64,000 nt of DNA, from contig NC_069657.1 of NCBI RefSeq assembly GCF_027244095.1, forward strand, positions 150,594,857-150,658,856. The letters run 5' to 3'. The notes under the pieces are model-generated. The model was not told the DNA's origin and made no database searches. It worked only from the letters and a program-made list of their open reading frames with translations. Origin of the DNA: Hemicordylus capensis (lineage: Eukaryota; Chordata; Lepidosauria; Squamata; Cordylidae). Each line of letters begins with the position of its first letter. Within the stretch, counting starts at the first letter, position 1. The translations under genes were made by a program, and so were the position numbers. Positions 1 through 11,315 of this stretch are shown piece by piece.

Positions 1-37
1 GGGTTGCAATGAAGGCTTTGGAAAGGATATTTAGATG

Positions 38-45
38 CTGTGACT

Positions 46-92
<47 letters not shown>

Positions 93-316
93 TTCGATTT
101 CTATACCACTCTTTCAAAAATGGCTCATGGTGGTTTACACAGAGAAATAATAAATAAATAAGATGGATCCCTGTCTCCAAAGGGCCCACAATCTAAAAAG
201 AAACACAAGATAGACACCAGCAACAGTCACTGGAAGTACTGTGCTGGGGGTAGATAGGGCCAGTTACTCTCCCCCTGCTAAATAAAGAGAATCATCATGT
301 TAAAAGATGCCATTTA
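38..316 (+). repeat. (TTTA)n tract plus common interspersed module 'A'
   Basis: A TTTA microsatellite (about 46-92) leads into a module that recurs about ten times in the window. Its landmarks are AAAGGGCCCACAATCTAAAA, then CAGCAACAGTCACTGG, then CCAGTTACTCTCCCCCTGCT. Other copies lie near 9,095, 20,460, 30,420, 31,760, 35,985, 60,545 and 62,505 on the + strand and near 29,985-30,235 and 60,095-60,375 on the - strand. It looks like the 3' region of a squamate SINE or LINE family. I cannot name the family from memory. Confidence 0.7.
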
Positions 317-717
317 TTGATTGATTGATTTGATTTGATTTGATTTATATAACACCCCTCAAAAAATGGCTCAGGGCAGTTTACAACAAATAAAAACAAC
401 TAAAATCAATTAAAAAGTTAAAATCATTTAAACATTAAAATCATTTAAAAACAGCATTAAAAATCTAAACCACAAATCTAATTAAAAGCCTGGATGAATA
501 AATGTCTTCAGTGCCCTTTCAAAAGTTGCCAGAGATGGGTGGCTCTTATTTCAACAGGGAGTGCATTCCAAAGTCCAGGGGCAGCAAGAGAGAAGGCCCG
601 TTCCCGAGTAGCTGCCAAACAAGTTGGCAGCAACTTCAGGCAAACCTCTCTAGATTATCTCAACAGGCGGTGGGGCTCATGGTGAAGAAGACGTTCTCTT
701 AAATTTTGCTCAGGAAG
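317..717 (-). mobile_element. L2-type LINE 3' end, antisense
   Basis: On the + strand this reads as an antisense LINE tail: a simple (TTGAT)n-like start, then the 'GGCTCAGGGCAGTTTACAAC' block, A-rich sequence, then 'GGGAGTGCATTCCAAAGT'. The same order recurs at 12,861-13,120, 55,590-55,740 and 56,430-56,800. Only the 3' part is present; no reverse transcriptase is left here. Confidence 0.65.
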
Positions 718-1175
718 CAGGGGCAGAGCTACTATTGGGCGAATGGGTTCAAAGAACCTGGGCTGCGCCCAATCAGAGGCCACGCCTCACAGCCTAGACA
801 CACACCCCGTGACTGGTTTAGCTCCCAAGCAGGGGTTGTACAACCCCCATTTGGGAGTTAAATGGCCGCTGCGTTCATGGTGCAGCCAGGAGCAGCTCTT
901 CCCTGCCTGTGCTGCGAACGCACAGCCCCTTCAGCAGTTAAATGGCCAGTGCTGCATTTTCTTCCCTTAAAGGCAGGGAAGAGCCGCTCCTTGCTGCGCT
1001 GCAAACACAGCGCCAGCCTTCGTTTAACTCCCGAAGGGGCTGCAGAGCCCCTTCGGGAGTTGGACTCCAACTCCCAAACGGAGCCTTGAACCAGACTACA
1101 CACCCCACGTCTGATGTCAGATGTGAGGGGCGGGGTGAGTGGGGCCACCGCCGCCGCACACGGGCTGCTGGCGGT
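718..1175. repeat. GC-rich repeat with perfect hairpin
   Basis: The left end (CAGGGGCAGAGCTA, then GGTTCAAAGAACC) is shared with 8,712-8,765, so this is an interspersed element and not a gene. Inside, 1,026-1,061 is a perfect 16-bp inverted repeat with a GCAG loop. Part of the arm (AACTCCC) recurs just downstream. Several short overlapping open frames on both strands look like by-products of the high GC content. The hAT-like CAGGGGC start suggests a nonautonomous DNA transposon, but I could not find the matching right end. Confidence 0.4.
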
Positions 1176-1194
1176 CAGGCTCTGCGCCTGTCAG

Positions 1195-1410
1195 GAAGTA
1201 ATGTTTTCTGATGGACATGAATGTAAGTTTTCAGTACCCTCTCTGATTTCAGACCTTTCTGATAGGTAATGTTTTCTGATCGAATAGTCCATAAGTTTTC
1301 AGTATCTGATCAGATTTGAGTACCAAGTTAAGCTTTTCTGATGGGCAATGTTTTCTGATGGACTAAACCATAAGTTTTCATTGCCCTGTCAGGGTATGGG
1401 CACTAACCAC
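1195..1410. repeat. Three degenerate direct repeats of about 70-80 bp
   Basis: The pair 'AATGTTTTCTGAT' followed about 20 nt later by 'TAAGTTTTCA' appears three times, near 1,200, 1,267 and 1,348. This is a short degenerate tandem array directly after the GC-rich repeat. No coding content was seen. Confidence 0.6.
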
Positions 1411-2505
1411 AAATGGAGAGACACCACTCTTTTCTTACCAGCTCTCCAAGCATTTCTCAGCACTTCAAATTTGCCTTAAGAAATACCATTGTCTTGCCCT
1501 CTTAATTTAAGAATTATTTGGGTGCCAAATAAAAAGCAACAAAATCTGATGCTTTTCTGCAGAATTTGGATTTGTTTTGTTCCCATTTTGAAGAAGGTAA
1601 TAAAATCTGACAGAAATTGTTGGCAGGAAAACAAAATTAAAGCCACTTCTTCTAATCATACCAAGCGTGCTGCACTGCAGTTGAATAAGATAGAGTAAAG
1701 ATGTCTGTCAGGCTAAGAAAAAAAAAATTGCTGTACCAGCCTTGCATCAGCCACCTCCACGAACTCTTCCAGAAAGGAAGTGCAGCAGTGAAGGCACCTG
1801 TGCAGAGCTTGGGAGAGAGCACCTAGCCTCACTTAGCTCTCTGCTGCTTCTTCCTCCATAGGTGCTGTATGATAATATTTTAAAAACATACGCAATTATT
1901 CTTGGGGGTATATGACTGAGTTTAATTATCTAAAGGAAGGTTGTGGCCCACCGGCCCCAAATCTTTTAAGTACCTAGCAGCACCGTTGAGTGGAACCAAA
2001 CATTGAAAGTAAGGTCAAGCTGATGTTCTGCATGTTACTGTATGTGACAGAAGGCTCTTCCAGTTTTGCAGAATCAGAGTATCATTATGCTCCAATTTTG
2101 TTATTTCATCTCATTTGTGCAGTATTGCCAGTTGTGCATGTTGTCGAGCATGACTTTCTAAATCAGAATTTGGCTTGATGGATTTCCACCCAGATATCTG
2201 ACTCCTTGAAATATCTTATTTCCATTTGCAAATCACTGACAAGATGCTTGGAATGAATGTCAGAACTAGTTCTGCAATGGATGCTTTATGTAGACAAGCA
2301 AAAACCTTAAACAGAGCACTGCGTTTCTGAAAGTCAACAAAATGAGAATTGAACGCTGTCAGTAGCTCATTACAAACCTAGCAGGCTGCTGCAAATCAAT
2401 GATGTTATTTAGTTTCTCCCTCTGACACAAATTATGAAACATTGGTAATCTTCTGAAATATGCCAGTCTTCCCATCTTGATATCTTAGATGAAGACAGTC
2501 AGTTT
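1411..2505. other. Unassigned intergenic sequence
   Basis: AT-rich sequence with short open frames only. I see no protein family, repeat landmark or RNA gene here. Confidence 0.5.
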
Positions 2506-4576
2506 TGACAACAACAATAACAACAACAACAAATAATTAATAGTAAGCAAGAATTGGTGGAATCATTTGATTGAGAAGGTCACAGAAAATGAAGAGGCAA
2601 AAATTCTCTGGGATTTTTGAATACAAACAGATAAGCATTTAGCACACAACATGCCTGATCTGACAGTCATCGAGAAGAACCGTGTTCTGATAACTGATAC
2701 TGCAATCCCAGGGGATAGACGAGTCAACAAAAAACAATGGGAGAAAATAACCACATACAAGGACCTTCAGAATGAAGTTGAATGGCTCTGGAAAAAGTAA
2801 ACAGTATTGGTGCCTATAGTTATTAGTGCCCTTGGTGCAGTACCAAAAGAACTTGCTTGCATACCATCTCAGCACCTTGGGCATCAATAAAACTACAACA
2901 CATCAATTACAGAAGGTGTTGGGAACCGCCAACATTAAACCCGGAATACCAACCCAGAATTGTGTAGGATTCAGGTTTGTGTCTGATTCCACTTTATTAA
3001 GAGTTCAATTAAATGCCTGAACTCAAGGTGAACTGACACCCAGGTCTCATGACTGCCTCTGCTAACTACTCTGTGAAAGAGGAGGCAATCCAGCATTGTA
3101 TTGTGAAATGTGTACTCAAAGAAACACAAGGGCTAGGCCTGAGCTATCAATATGCTAAAATGTAACTCACTATCAGATAATGTCTGTGGAAGAGGCCAGA
3201 GGCTGATCTCCTCTTTCCTGTTGCAAGAAGTCTATGTTAATCCTTGTCAATGATGGCTCTGCTCTGCCCAAAGGGGATACTCAATTGCTGTCTATAGAAA
3301 TTCTACTCTAGGAAAACACCTATAGATTTTAATTCTTATTTTACTAACACCTTTTAACACCTTCTGGGACCAGGCCCCAAATCTGGGGACAAGAGAAGAT
3401 GCCCATTTGCAGCTCAGAGATGCAGATTTGCTTTGGGCAAAACAGATTGTCCCCTCCCCAAGATAGCGGCTAACAGAAGATGGGATTGAGATCTCCCTGG
3501 ACTGAGCTAATATCCTGAATAATTAAAAGACAATATCCAGAAGGTAACAGCAAATTGTCACCTTTTTGGGGACCAAGGAAGGGTGAGGATATTTTGAATA
3601 GACTCTATGGAGATCAAAGGAAGATACAACTATAAAGAATGAGGCTTACTGGACAGAGAGCTAGCAATCTTGCCTAACAAGGATACTTGCTCAAGAGCCA
3701 TCCCAGAGTTTGCTGCTAAGCTGTGGGGCAACAAGCAGGAACTCTGTCCATGGACAGGAACTGTCTGTGACTTCTGCTGCGCAGTGAAAAGTCAAGACTT
3801 CCCCAGCCATGGCGCCCTCACTCTCAGCCTCGCTCTGAGCAAACTGCCTGCTGGACTGCTAGAAGATTGCATCGCTCTCAAGCTCCTGTTTCCAGCTACA
3901 GCCTCTGTCCTTCAGCTGAAAGCCCCACCGCTCTCAAGCCTCTGACCCTGGTAATATGCTGCTCCAGGAGCCTTGGATCCCTCCATCCTTTCCCCTCCTT
4001 CTCCTTCCCTCTCTTCCCTCTACAATTCCTGATCTCCCCAACCCATGCCAGTCCTCAACCTTCCTTACCCTCCACCCTTCTCCACCTATATCTGAATTAT
4101 ATTAGGCCCTAGGAAGATTTAATACACACATATGTTAGTTAGGAACACTTGGATGAATGTTGTTGCTGGCCAGGGTTGAAATACTGTTAGTGATACTGAC
4201 AGATTTTTCTGTTTTCTGTTCAGTTAGATTGATGTTGTTATTCTTTTATACTCAATAAAGCCCATTGAATCATTTAGGGTTGCTTTGATCTCCTTTCTTC
4301 CTTGTGTTCCCAGATCCTACATGGTCACCGTATAAAAGAACTGGTCACTTTGTGACACTGGTGAAGCCAGCCTAATTTCATATGCTAAGCTCCTGAGCAT
4401 ATTTAATACCCAAATCAGGCTTGGTTCTCAACAAAGGCCACTCTGCTCGGGACAGCACAAATATTACGACGATATCTTTAATCTTCCTTTAGTTGTCCTA
4501 GACCCTTGGAAAGGGCCCGATAATTAAAGTGCCAAATCCAGGCAACAACATCTAGCAGACTGTGTGTAAATAGCAT

Positions 4577-4604
<28 letters not shown>
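2506..4604 (+). mobile_element. Old R4/Dong-type LINE 3' fragment, split by an LTR
   Basis: The left piece (about 2,540-2,916) matches the restriction-like endonuclease region of the better-preserved R4 copy at 4,605-6,325, including the segment that encodes 'PDLTVIEK' and an 'ITDTAIPGD'-like motif. The right piece (4,434-4,604) matches the R4 3' UTR, with 'TATTACGACGATATCTTTAA', the 'CCCTTGGAAAGGG' block and a (CAA)n tail. The two pieces are colinear once the LTR at 2,917-4,433 is removed. The copy is diverged and has in-frame stops, so it is an old dead LINE. Confidence 0.75.
2917..4433 (+). mobile_element. Solo LTR (endogenous retrovirus or LTR retrotransposon), nested in R4
   Basis: The ends form the usual TG...CA inverted termini: TGTTGGGAACC at the left and GGTTCTCAACA at the right. 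They are flanked by a 4-bp target duplication, AAGG (2,913-2,916 and 4,434-4,437). An AATAAA signal lies near 4,254, late in the element. About 1.5 kb with no internal coding region fits a solo LTR fossil. A 4-bp duplication is common for class I (gammaretrovirus-like) elements, but the family is not proven. It is younger than the R4 copy it splits. Confidence 0.75.
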
Positions 4605-4607
<3 letters not shown>

Positions 4608-6292
4608 TTAGAAGAGGCATTTTCCAAGGGGACTCACTATCCCCTCTATTGTTTGTAATCGCCATGACCCCACTTTCACAAATACTAAACAAAACAGGCC
4701 TTGGATACCAAACATCTAAAACATCAAGTAAAATCAACCATCTGCTGTACATGGACGCTCTGTATGGAAAGTCCCAGTCAGAAATCGAATCACTGCTAAA
4801 CACTGTCCGTATATTCAGTAGCGATATTGCAATGGAGTTTGAACTAGACAAGTGTGCTGCATTAATAATGAAAAGAGGAAAAATAACAAAAACAGAAGGA
4901 ATAGAACTGCCCAATGGAAGCAAGATCAAGAACCTGGAAGAGAAAGAACGTTACAAATACTTGGGCATTCTCCAGGCTGATAACATTGCACACACTGAAG
5001 TGAAAAGAAAAATTGGAAGTGAATACATAAGGAGAGTTAGAAAAATCCTCAAGTCCAAACTCAATGGCGGGAACACCATACAAGCCATAAACACCTGGGC
5101 TATACCTGTTATCAGATACATTGCAGGAATAATAGACTGGACCCAGGCAGAGCTAGAGACGCTAGATCGTAAGACCAGGAAAATCATGACCATCAATCAT
5201 GCTCTGCACCCCCGCAGTGATGTAGATAGGCTCTACCTCCCTCGCAGCTCAGGTGGAAGAGGAATGCTGCAAGTCCATCAAACAGTAGAGGAGGAGAAAA
5301 GACCTTGAAGAATATATAAAGGTCAGTGAAGAAGATGCACTTAAAATGGTCAAGAACGAGAAACTATTCAACACCAATGAAACAAAGCAGGCCTACAAGA
5401 AAGAACAAGTCAAGAACCGAGCAGAAAAATGGAGAAATAAGCCCCTGCATGGTCAATATTTGTACAATATAACTGGAAAATCAGACATCACCAAGACCTG
5501 GCAATGGCTTAAGAATGGCAACTTGAAGAAAGAAACAGAGGGTTTAATACTGGCTGTACAAGAACAGGCACTAAGAAAAATGCAATAAGAGCAAAAGTCG
5601 AAAAATCCACAACAAACAGCAAGTGCCGCCTTTGTAAAGAAGCAGATGAAACAGTGGACCACCTGATCAGCTGTTGTAAGAAGATCGCACAGACTGACTA
5701 CAAACAAAGGCATGACAAGGTAGCAGGGATGATACACTGGAACATCTGTAAAAAATACAAGCTACCTGTAGCCAAGAATTGGTGGGACCATAAAATTGAA
5801 AAAGTTGAAGAAAATGAAGATGTAAAAATATTATGGGACTTCCGACTACAAACAGACAAACATCTGCCACACAATACACCAGATATAACTGTAGTGGAGA
5901 AGAAAAAACAAGTGAAAATAATCGACATAGCAATACCAGGGGATAGCAGAATAGAAGAAAAAGAAATAGAAAAAATCACCAAATACAAAGATCTACAAAT
6001 TGAAATTGAAAGGCTGTGGCAAAAGAAGAACAAAATATTCCCAGTGGTAATGGCGCCCTGGGTGCAGTCCCAAAAGACCTTGAAGAGCACCTCAACACCA
6101 TAGGGGCCACAGAAATCACCATCAGCCAATTACAAAAAGCAGCTTTACTGGGAAAAGCCTATATTTTGCGACGATATCTATAATAACCAACAGTATTGAT
6201 GATAAAGTTCTGGCATCCCAGGTCCTTGGGAAGGACTCGATGTCTGGATTGACAAACCAGTCAATAACACCTGTCTGACTGTGTAAACAAGA

Positions 6293-6325
<33 letters not shown>
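4605..6325 (+). mobile_element. R4/Dong-type LINE, 5'-truncated
   Basis: The reading frame from 4,649 covers the end of the reverse transcriptase domain and the downstream region. 'NHLLYMD' is the RT active-site region with the catalytic pair altered. 'YKYLGILQADNIAH' and 'AINTWAIPVIRY' are typical of R2/R4-group LINEs. A second stretch (5,346-6,103) carries a CCHC-type knuckle (CRLCKEADETVDHLISCC) and a restriction-like endonuclease motif (TPDITVVEK...KIIDIAIPGD). The frame is broken near 5,300 and 5,587, so it is not functional. The 3' UTR ends in (TAA)n at 6,293-6,325, which fits the known preference of Dong for TAA repeats. Another R4 tail ends immediately upstream. Confidence 0.85.
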
Positions 6326-6326
<1 letters not shown>

Positions 6327-6625
6327 TTGCTTGTTAGCTGCCTCATAACAAATTGTTCTCTGGGTGGCTCACAACACAGCATTAAAACATCAAGTAAAAA
6401 CACATAACACATGATATCACAATACACCAAAGGGGGAAAAATACAAAATATAATACAAAGTAATTTTTTTAAAAATTTTTTAAGTCAGTTTTAAAAATAC
6501 CTCACTGGGAAGGCTATTCCATAAACAGGGTGTAACCAGCCTGTTGAAGGGTGGCCCTTTCCCTAGTAGCCAGTGCCACCAACCACACCTCATTTGGCAG
6601 GGGCTTCCGAAGAAGATCTTAAGGT
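6326..6625 (-). mobile_element. L2-type LINE 3' end, antisense
   Basis: Starts with 'TTGCTTGTTAGCTGCC' and 'ACAAATTGTTCTCTGGG', the same tail found at 31,990, 56,430 and 62,730, then runs into the antisense 3' coding end ('GGGAAGGCTATTCCATAA'). It is cut off near 6,625, where a sense L2 begins. Confidence 0.65.
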
Positions 6626-8346
6626 CTGAGACGGGACCTGCTCTCTTGACCCTTGTCCAACATGGCTTATATCATCAAGCAAGGAGATTGTTGGAGAGGG
6701 CCTGGTTGAGATCATAAATGCTTCTCTGAGGAAAGGTAGGATGCCTCTTTGTTTAAAGGAGACAATTATTAGACCTCTCTTGAAGAAGCCTACACTTGAT
6801 CCCTCAGAGTTAAGCAACTATAGGCCTGTTTCCAACCTCCTGTAGTTGGCCAAGGTGATTGAGAAGGTGGTGGCTTCTCAACTCCAGGCAGTTTTGGATG
6901 AAACAGATTATCTAGACCCACTTTAAACTGGTTTCCAGGTGGGCTTTGGGGTGGACACCGCCTTGGTCGGCCTGATGGATGATCTCCAAAGGGGAATTGA
7001 CAGGGGGAGTGTGACTATTTTGGTCCTTTCGGATCTCTCAGTGGCTTTTAATACCATCTATACTATGGCATCCTTCTGGATTGCCTGGGGGTGGGGGGAC
7101 TGGGCATAGGGGGCACTGCTTTGCAGTGGTTTTGCTCATACTTCTCAGGCAGATTCCAGAAGGTGTTACTTGGAGACTATTGCTCTACAAAGAGAAAGCT
7201 TTTGTATGGTGTCTCTCAGGGCTCCACTCTGTCTCCAATGCTTTTTAACATCTACTTGAAACTGCTGGGAGAGATCATCAGGGGATCTGGTGCAGGGTGT
7301 TATCAGTACGTTGATGACACCCAAATCTATTTCTCCATGTCAGCTTCATCAGGCAGTGGCATAACTTTCCTAAATGCTTGCCTCAAGGCAGTAATGGGCT
7401 GGATGAGGGATAACAAACTGAGACTGAATCCAAACAAGATGGACTTGCTCATTGTAGGAAGCCAAAGTTTGGAAAATGGGATAGATCTGCTGGTTCTGGA
7501 TAGGGTTATACTCCCCCAGAAGGAACAGGTCTGCAGTTTGGGAGTACATCTGGACTCAACCCTCTCTCTGATACCGCTGGTAGAGGCGGTGGCCAGGAGT
7601 GCTTTCTATCAGCTTTGACTGGTTTGCCAACTGCGCCCTTTCCTGGAAGTGAGTGGCCTTAAGACAGTGGTGCACATGCTGGTAACCTCCAGGCTTGACT
7701 ACTGCAATGCACTTTACATGGGGCTGCCTTTGTACGTAGTCCGGAAACTGCAATTGGTGCTTAATGCTGCTGCCAGATTGATCTCCGGGACATCCTGAAG
7801 AGACCATATTACTTTGGTTTTAAAAGAACTACACTAGCTTCCAATAGGTTTCCAGGCAAAATACAAAGTGCTAGTTATTACCTATAAAGCCCTTAATGGC
7901 CTGGGCCCATGGTACTTAAGAGAACAGCATCTTCGTTATGAACCCTGCTGCCTATTAAGATCTTCAGGGAAGGTTCGTCTGAGAGTGCTGCTGGCTCTTC
8001 TATTTTTATTATTTATTTATTTATTTATTTCTAGTGAGGAATTTATTTATTTATTTCTAGTGAGGACTCAGAGGCGAGCCTTCTCTGTAGTTGCCCCAGG
8101 GCTGTGGAACGCTCTTCCTGCTGAGAGTAGAGCTGCTCCATCCCTGTTGACTTTTAGGCTGAAAACACAACTCTTCAGCCAAGCTGTTTAGCTATTGAGT
8201 GGTTTTTATGGGTAGCTATTTAATCTGAACTTTTATATGCTTTTAATTATTTTAAAATGTCTTGGTTTGTTTTAAAGTTGCAAACTGCCTAGAGACTTCA
8301 GTAGTGGGCAATATACAAATTAATTAATTAATTAATTAATTAATTA
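6626..8346 (+). mobile_element. L2-type LINE, sense, broken ORF2
   Basis: Translated fragments in order give the RT N-terminal part ('ETIIRPLLKKPTLDPSE', 'NYRPVSNLL') and, in the open stretch 7,091-7,618, 'GVSQGSTLSPMLFNIYLKLL', then 'YVDDTQI' (the RT box, with V for A) and 'MGWMRDNKLRLNPNK'. The C-terminal part follows at 7,868-8,191 ('RAFSVVAPGLWNALP'). Several stops and frame changes break it. The tail is 'CTGCCTAGAGACTTCAGTAG' followed by (TTAA)n at 8,314-8,346. Confidence 0.85.
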
Positions 8347-8525
8347 AAGGGCAAGGTGCTCTCTCAGGTAACTCGGTCCCTCCCAAGCCATTTAGGACTT
8401 TAACCGTTAAAACCTGCACTTTGAATTGGGCCTGGAAGTAGACTGGAAGCCAGTGCAACTGACGTAGCACGGGTGTAATATGATCAAAACTTCACCAGGC
8501 CCAGTTAATAATCGTGCAGCCCCAA
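8347..8525 (-). mobile_element. L2-type LINE fragment, antisense
   Basis: Antisense 3' coding end, with landmarks 'AGCCATTTAGGACTTTAA' and 'TGGAAGCCAGTGCAACTGA' in the same order as at 56,880-56,960. Truncated at both ends. Confidence 0.65.
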
Positions 8526-8690
8526 CAAATCCAAACACTGCCTGCTTCAGTTTGGATGATAGTTCCTTGCTCTTGTAGCTCAAGGTTCAATTCATTCAAA
8601 TGACCAGTAATGTTGACAAGATGGTAAAACTTTAGCAAACAGTAACAGTCTGAAAGCTCGGCATGTTTAACTCCCTTCATATAAAAAAAT
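8526..8690 (-). mobile_element. hAT (Charlie/ZBED-like) transposase relic
   Basis: The minus-strand reading is open over 8,492-8,680 and includes 'LVNITGHLNELNLELQEQG'. This resembles the 'DITGHLNELNLKLQG' segment that I recall from Charlie-type hAT transposases and their domesticated ZBED/SCAND3 relatives. Only about 50 codons remain, with no catalytic residues, so this is a dead fragment and not a gene. The call rests on one motif. Confidence 0.5.
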
Positions 8691-8711
8691 GGCTTACTCT
8701 TGTTAATGCGT

Positions 8712-8930
8712 GCACAGAGGCAGAGCTATAACAGGGTGGATGGGTTCAATGAACCCAGGCCACCAAGCTCCTGGGAACTGCTTGACCCAGCCCTCCAAAA
8801 CTCTCCCTTGAGCAAGGGAAAGAAAGGGGGAAAAACATTGGCTGGGAATGAGCTCCAGAGGGCTTGCACGGCCCTCCCAGGGCTCTGGTCACTCATGCCC
8901 CCTTGTGTGTGATGACACACCATGAAACTG
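8712..8930. repeat. Copy of the 718-type repeat
   Basis: Starts 'CAGAGGCAGAGCTATAACAG' and continues 'GGGTTCAATGAACCCAGG', matching the left end of the element at 718. The rest is unassigned. Confidence 0.45.
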
Positions 8931-9194
8931 GTATTCCATTAAACAGGCTTGCAGTTTATGTGTCCTGGCACAAGGTGGCAGGACACACAAGCGAGCATCT
9001 CTGAAAGTTCTTACAGGGCAAGCAGATTCAAGTGGGAGAAGGTGTTTCATTCTTCAGGTAACTTGGCCCCAAGCCATAAAGGGCTTTAAAGGTCTACTAC
9101 CACTACCACTACTATACATACTGCTTTTCAACAAAGTTTCCAAAGTGGATTACATGGGGGTGGGTGGGAATAAGATGGTCCCCTGTCCCCAAAG

Positions 9195-9240
<46 letters not shown>

Positions 9241-9345
9241 ACACCAACAACAGCCACTGGAGGGATGATGTGCTGGGGCTGGATAAGGCCAGTTGCTCTC
9301 CCCCTGCTAAAAATAAGAGAAACACCACTTTGAAGGGTGCCTCTT
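8931..9345. repeat. LINE tail, module A and a (CT)n microsatellite
   Basis: 8,950-9,090 is an antisense LINE 3' segment ('CAGATTCAAGTGGGAGAAGG') like those at 27,540 and 43,320. 9,095-9,345 is a module A copy with a CT microsatellite at about 9,197-9,237 in its middle. Confidence 0.6.
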
Positions 9346-9359
9346 AGCTCAGTTAGCAC

Positions 9360-9905
9360 CTTCATTTGCACACAGAAATGCTCTGGTAGCCAGCACAGCT
9401 GGTATAGTAGCAGCATGATACTGTATGCTCAAAACATCCCAAATTTGTCAGTTTGGTGGGTCTGATCCATCAGAGACTTCTTATGTTAGGCTCAAAACAG
9501 CACTGTTTAGCAGGGCTCCTGAGTTTTCACATCCTGTTCATTCTGCAGTCAGACATATATTCATTCCCTGGCCAAAGGGCTCAGAGGATGGAGACTGCCA
9601 ACTGACTGGAAAAATGGCCCTGTCTTTAACAGCAGCTTGATCAGCTGAGATCAGCAGCTGAAGCATTTTCTGGCACGGACTGGCAGATCATGGTGCTTTT
9701 AAAAGCACAGGAACAGAAGCTTGAAAAAGAGTTGGCAACTCTACTTAGCCAAGCATTTTATGTGTGCTTCGGTCTCGCCCTTTGACACCCATACCCAATT
9801 TTGTGACTAGCACTATGTCATTGAGAATGGGGACATGGCAAACAGATTTTGAACACTGTTACTGTATGGGTAGCCCTTCAGGTAGGCCCTTCAGATAGGC
9901 CCTCC
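9360..9905 (+). repeat. Diverged paralogue of the 27.7 and 43.5 kb module
   Basis: Colinear with 27,700-28,240 and 43,480-43,990. Shared blocks include 'GTCAGTTTGGTGG', 'CTCAAAACAGCAC', 'CAGCAGCTTGATC', 'GCATTTTCTGGCA' and 'AAAAGCACAGGAACAGA'. It is clearly more diverged than those two are from each other. It may be left over from an older round of the CXCR-unit duplication, or it may be an interspersed repeat that I do not recognise. Confidence 0.6.
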
Positions 9906-10440
9906 CATGGCCATTTCAAGTGGTAGAGACTGAAGATGCAAAAATATTATGGGACTTCCAACTACAAACAGACAAACATCTGCTGCACAATACACCAGAT
10001 ATAACTGTAGTCGAGAAGAAAGAAAAACAAGTCAAAATAATCGACATAGCAATACCAGGGGATAGCAGAATAGAAGAAAAAGAAACAGAAAAAAATCACC
10101 AAATACAAAGATCTACAAACTGAAATTGAAAGGCTGTGGCAGAAAAAGACCCAAATAATCCGAGTGGTAATTGGCGCCCTGGGTGCAGTTCCAAAAGACC
10201 TTGAAGAGCACCTCAACACCATAGGGGCCACAGAAATCACCATCAGCCAATTACAAAAAGCAGCTTTACTAGGAACAGCCTGTATTCTGCGACAATATCT
10301 ATAACAACAGCAACAACATTGGCAATAGAATTCAGCCATCCTAGGTCCTTGGGAAGGACTCGATGCCTGTATAAAACAAACCAGTCAATAGCACCTGTCT
10401 GACTGTGTAAACAAACAAACAACAACAACAATAATTATAA
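9906..10440 (+). mobile_element. R4/Dong-type LINE 3' fragment
   Basis: Encodes the end of the restriction-like endonuclease ('NTPDITVVEKKEKQVKIIDIAIPGD') and the R4 3' UTR ('GCGACAATATCTATAACAAC', 'CCTTGGGAAGGACTCGATG'), ending in a (CAA)n-rich tail. It is close in sequence to the 4,605-6,325 copy, with a frameshift after the endonuclease motif. Confidence 0.8.
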
Positions 10441-11315
10441 ATGAGGAGAAGGAGGGTTGGGGAGTACCTGTAGGTTGCTCATATGGGTTAAAAATAAATT
10501 GAACAGATGCACTTGTAGTGAATGCTTTCTCTGTCCATATGGGCCTCTCCCCAGGCTGTTCTGGCTCCAAGCATCCCCAAGCAGAGGAAGAACGGCACAA
10601 CAGACTGCCAGCCAACCACTTGAGTGTTAGTTCAGACAGAGCCCAGACCAGCACAGGCAGTAGGTAAGTAGTTGTGGGACTGGGAGTGGAAAGGAGGAGT
10701 GTGCTGGTGGTCAAGCACAAATCTGCAATTGGGCAGATGTGTTCTGGCACCATGAGCCACCAGCGGGGAACAGAGGGGCTTTTGAGTGCTAACTGAGAAG
10801 AGGGATTTGCATGGGCACCTCCTGCCTGCCTTCAGATCAATTGTTGAGAGATGGTTGAGACAAGCTGTAATGCCTTCAGATTAGATATAAATGCTTAGAG
10901 CCACTTTGCAGTCCAATGATAAGGAGTGATAAATGGAAGTCATCCCCCAAAAGGAAAAAATTGGCATAAAGTATAAAACTGAAGATGAGACTTATTAAGT
11001 GTGGCGGGGGCTGGAGTTCAATAAAATGAGTGGAGAACTTCTCATGTGTTTAGGGGGGATCTGTGCCCTTGACAATGACTCTGAGCATGTGCAGTGTCCC
11101 TTTTCATCTTCTTTCAGCATTTGATCTGTCCTTGCATTTTCTTAATCCACAAAGGCACTCTCTTCCAAAGCATGCTTTCTGAGAAGTAAGATCTATTGAA
11201 GTCAATGGACACAGTAAGGATGCAGGCATATGAATTCAATGGGGCTGCAAATGGTCAAGTCACTGTTTTAGAAAAAGACAGAACTGAGCAGGATCTGGAA
11301 TGTTTATGAAACAAC
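10441..11315. other. Unassigned sequence
   Basis: No coding or repeat assignment. A donor-like AGGTAAGT occurs near 10,662, but I found no similarity to the exon 1 candidates at 30.7 and 61.5 kb. Confidence 0.4.
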
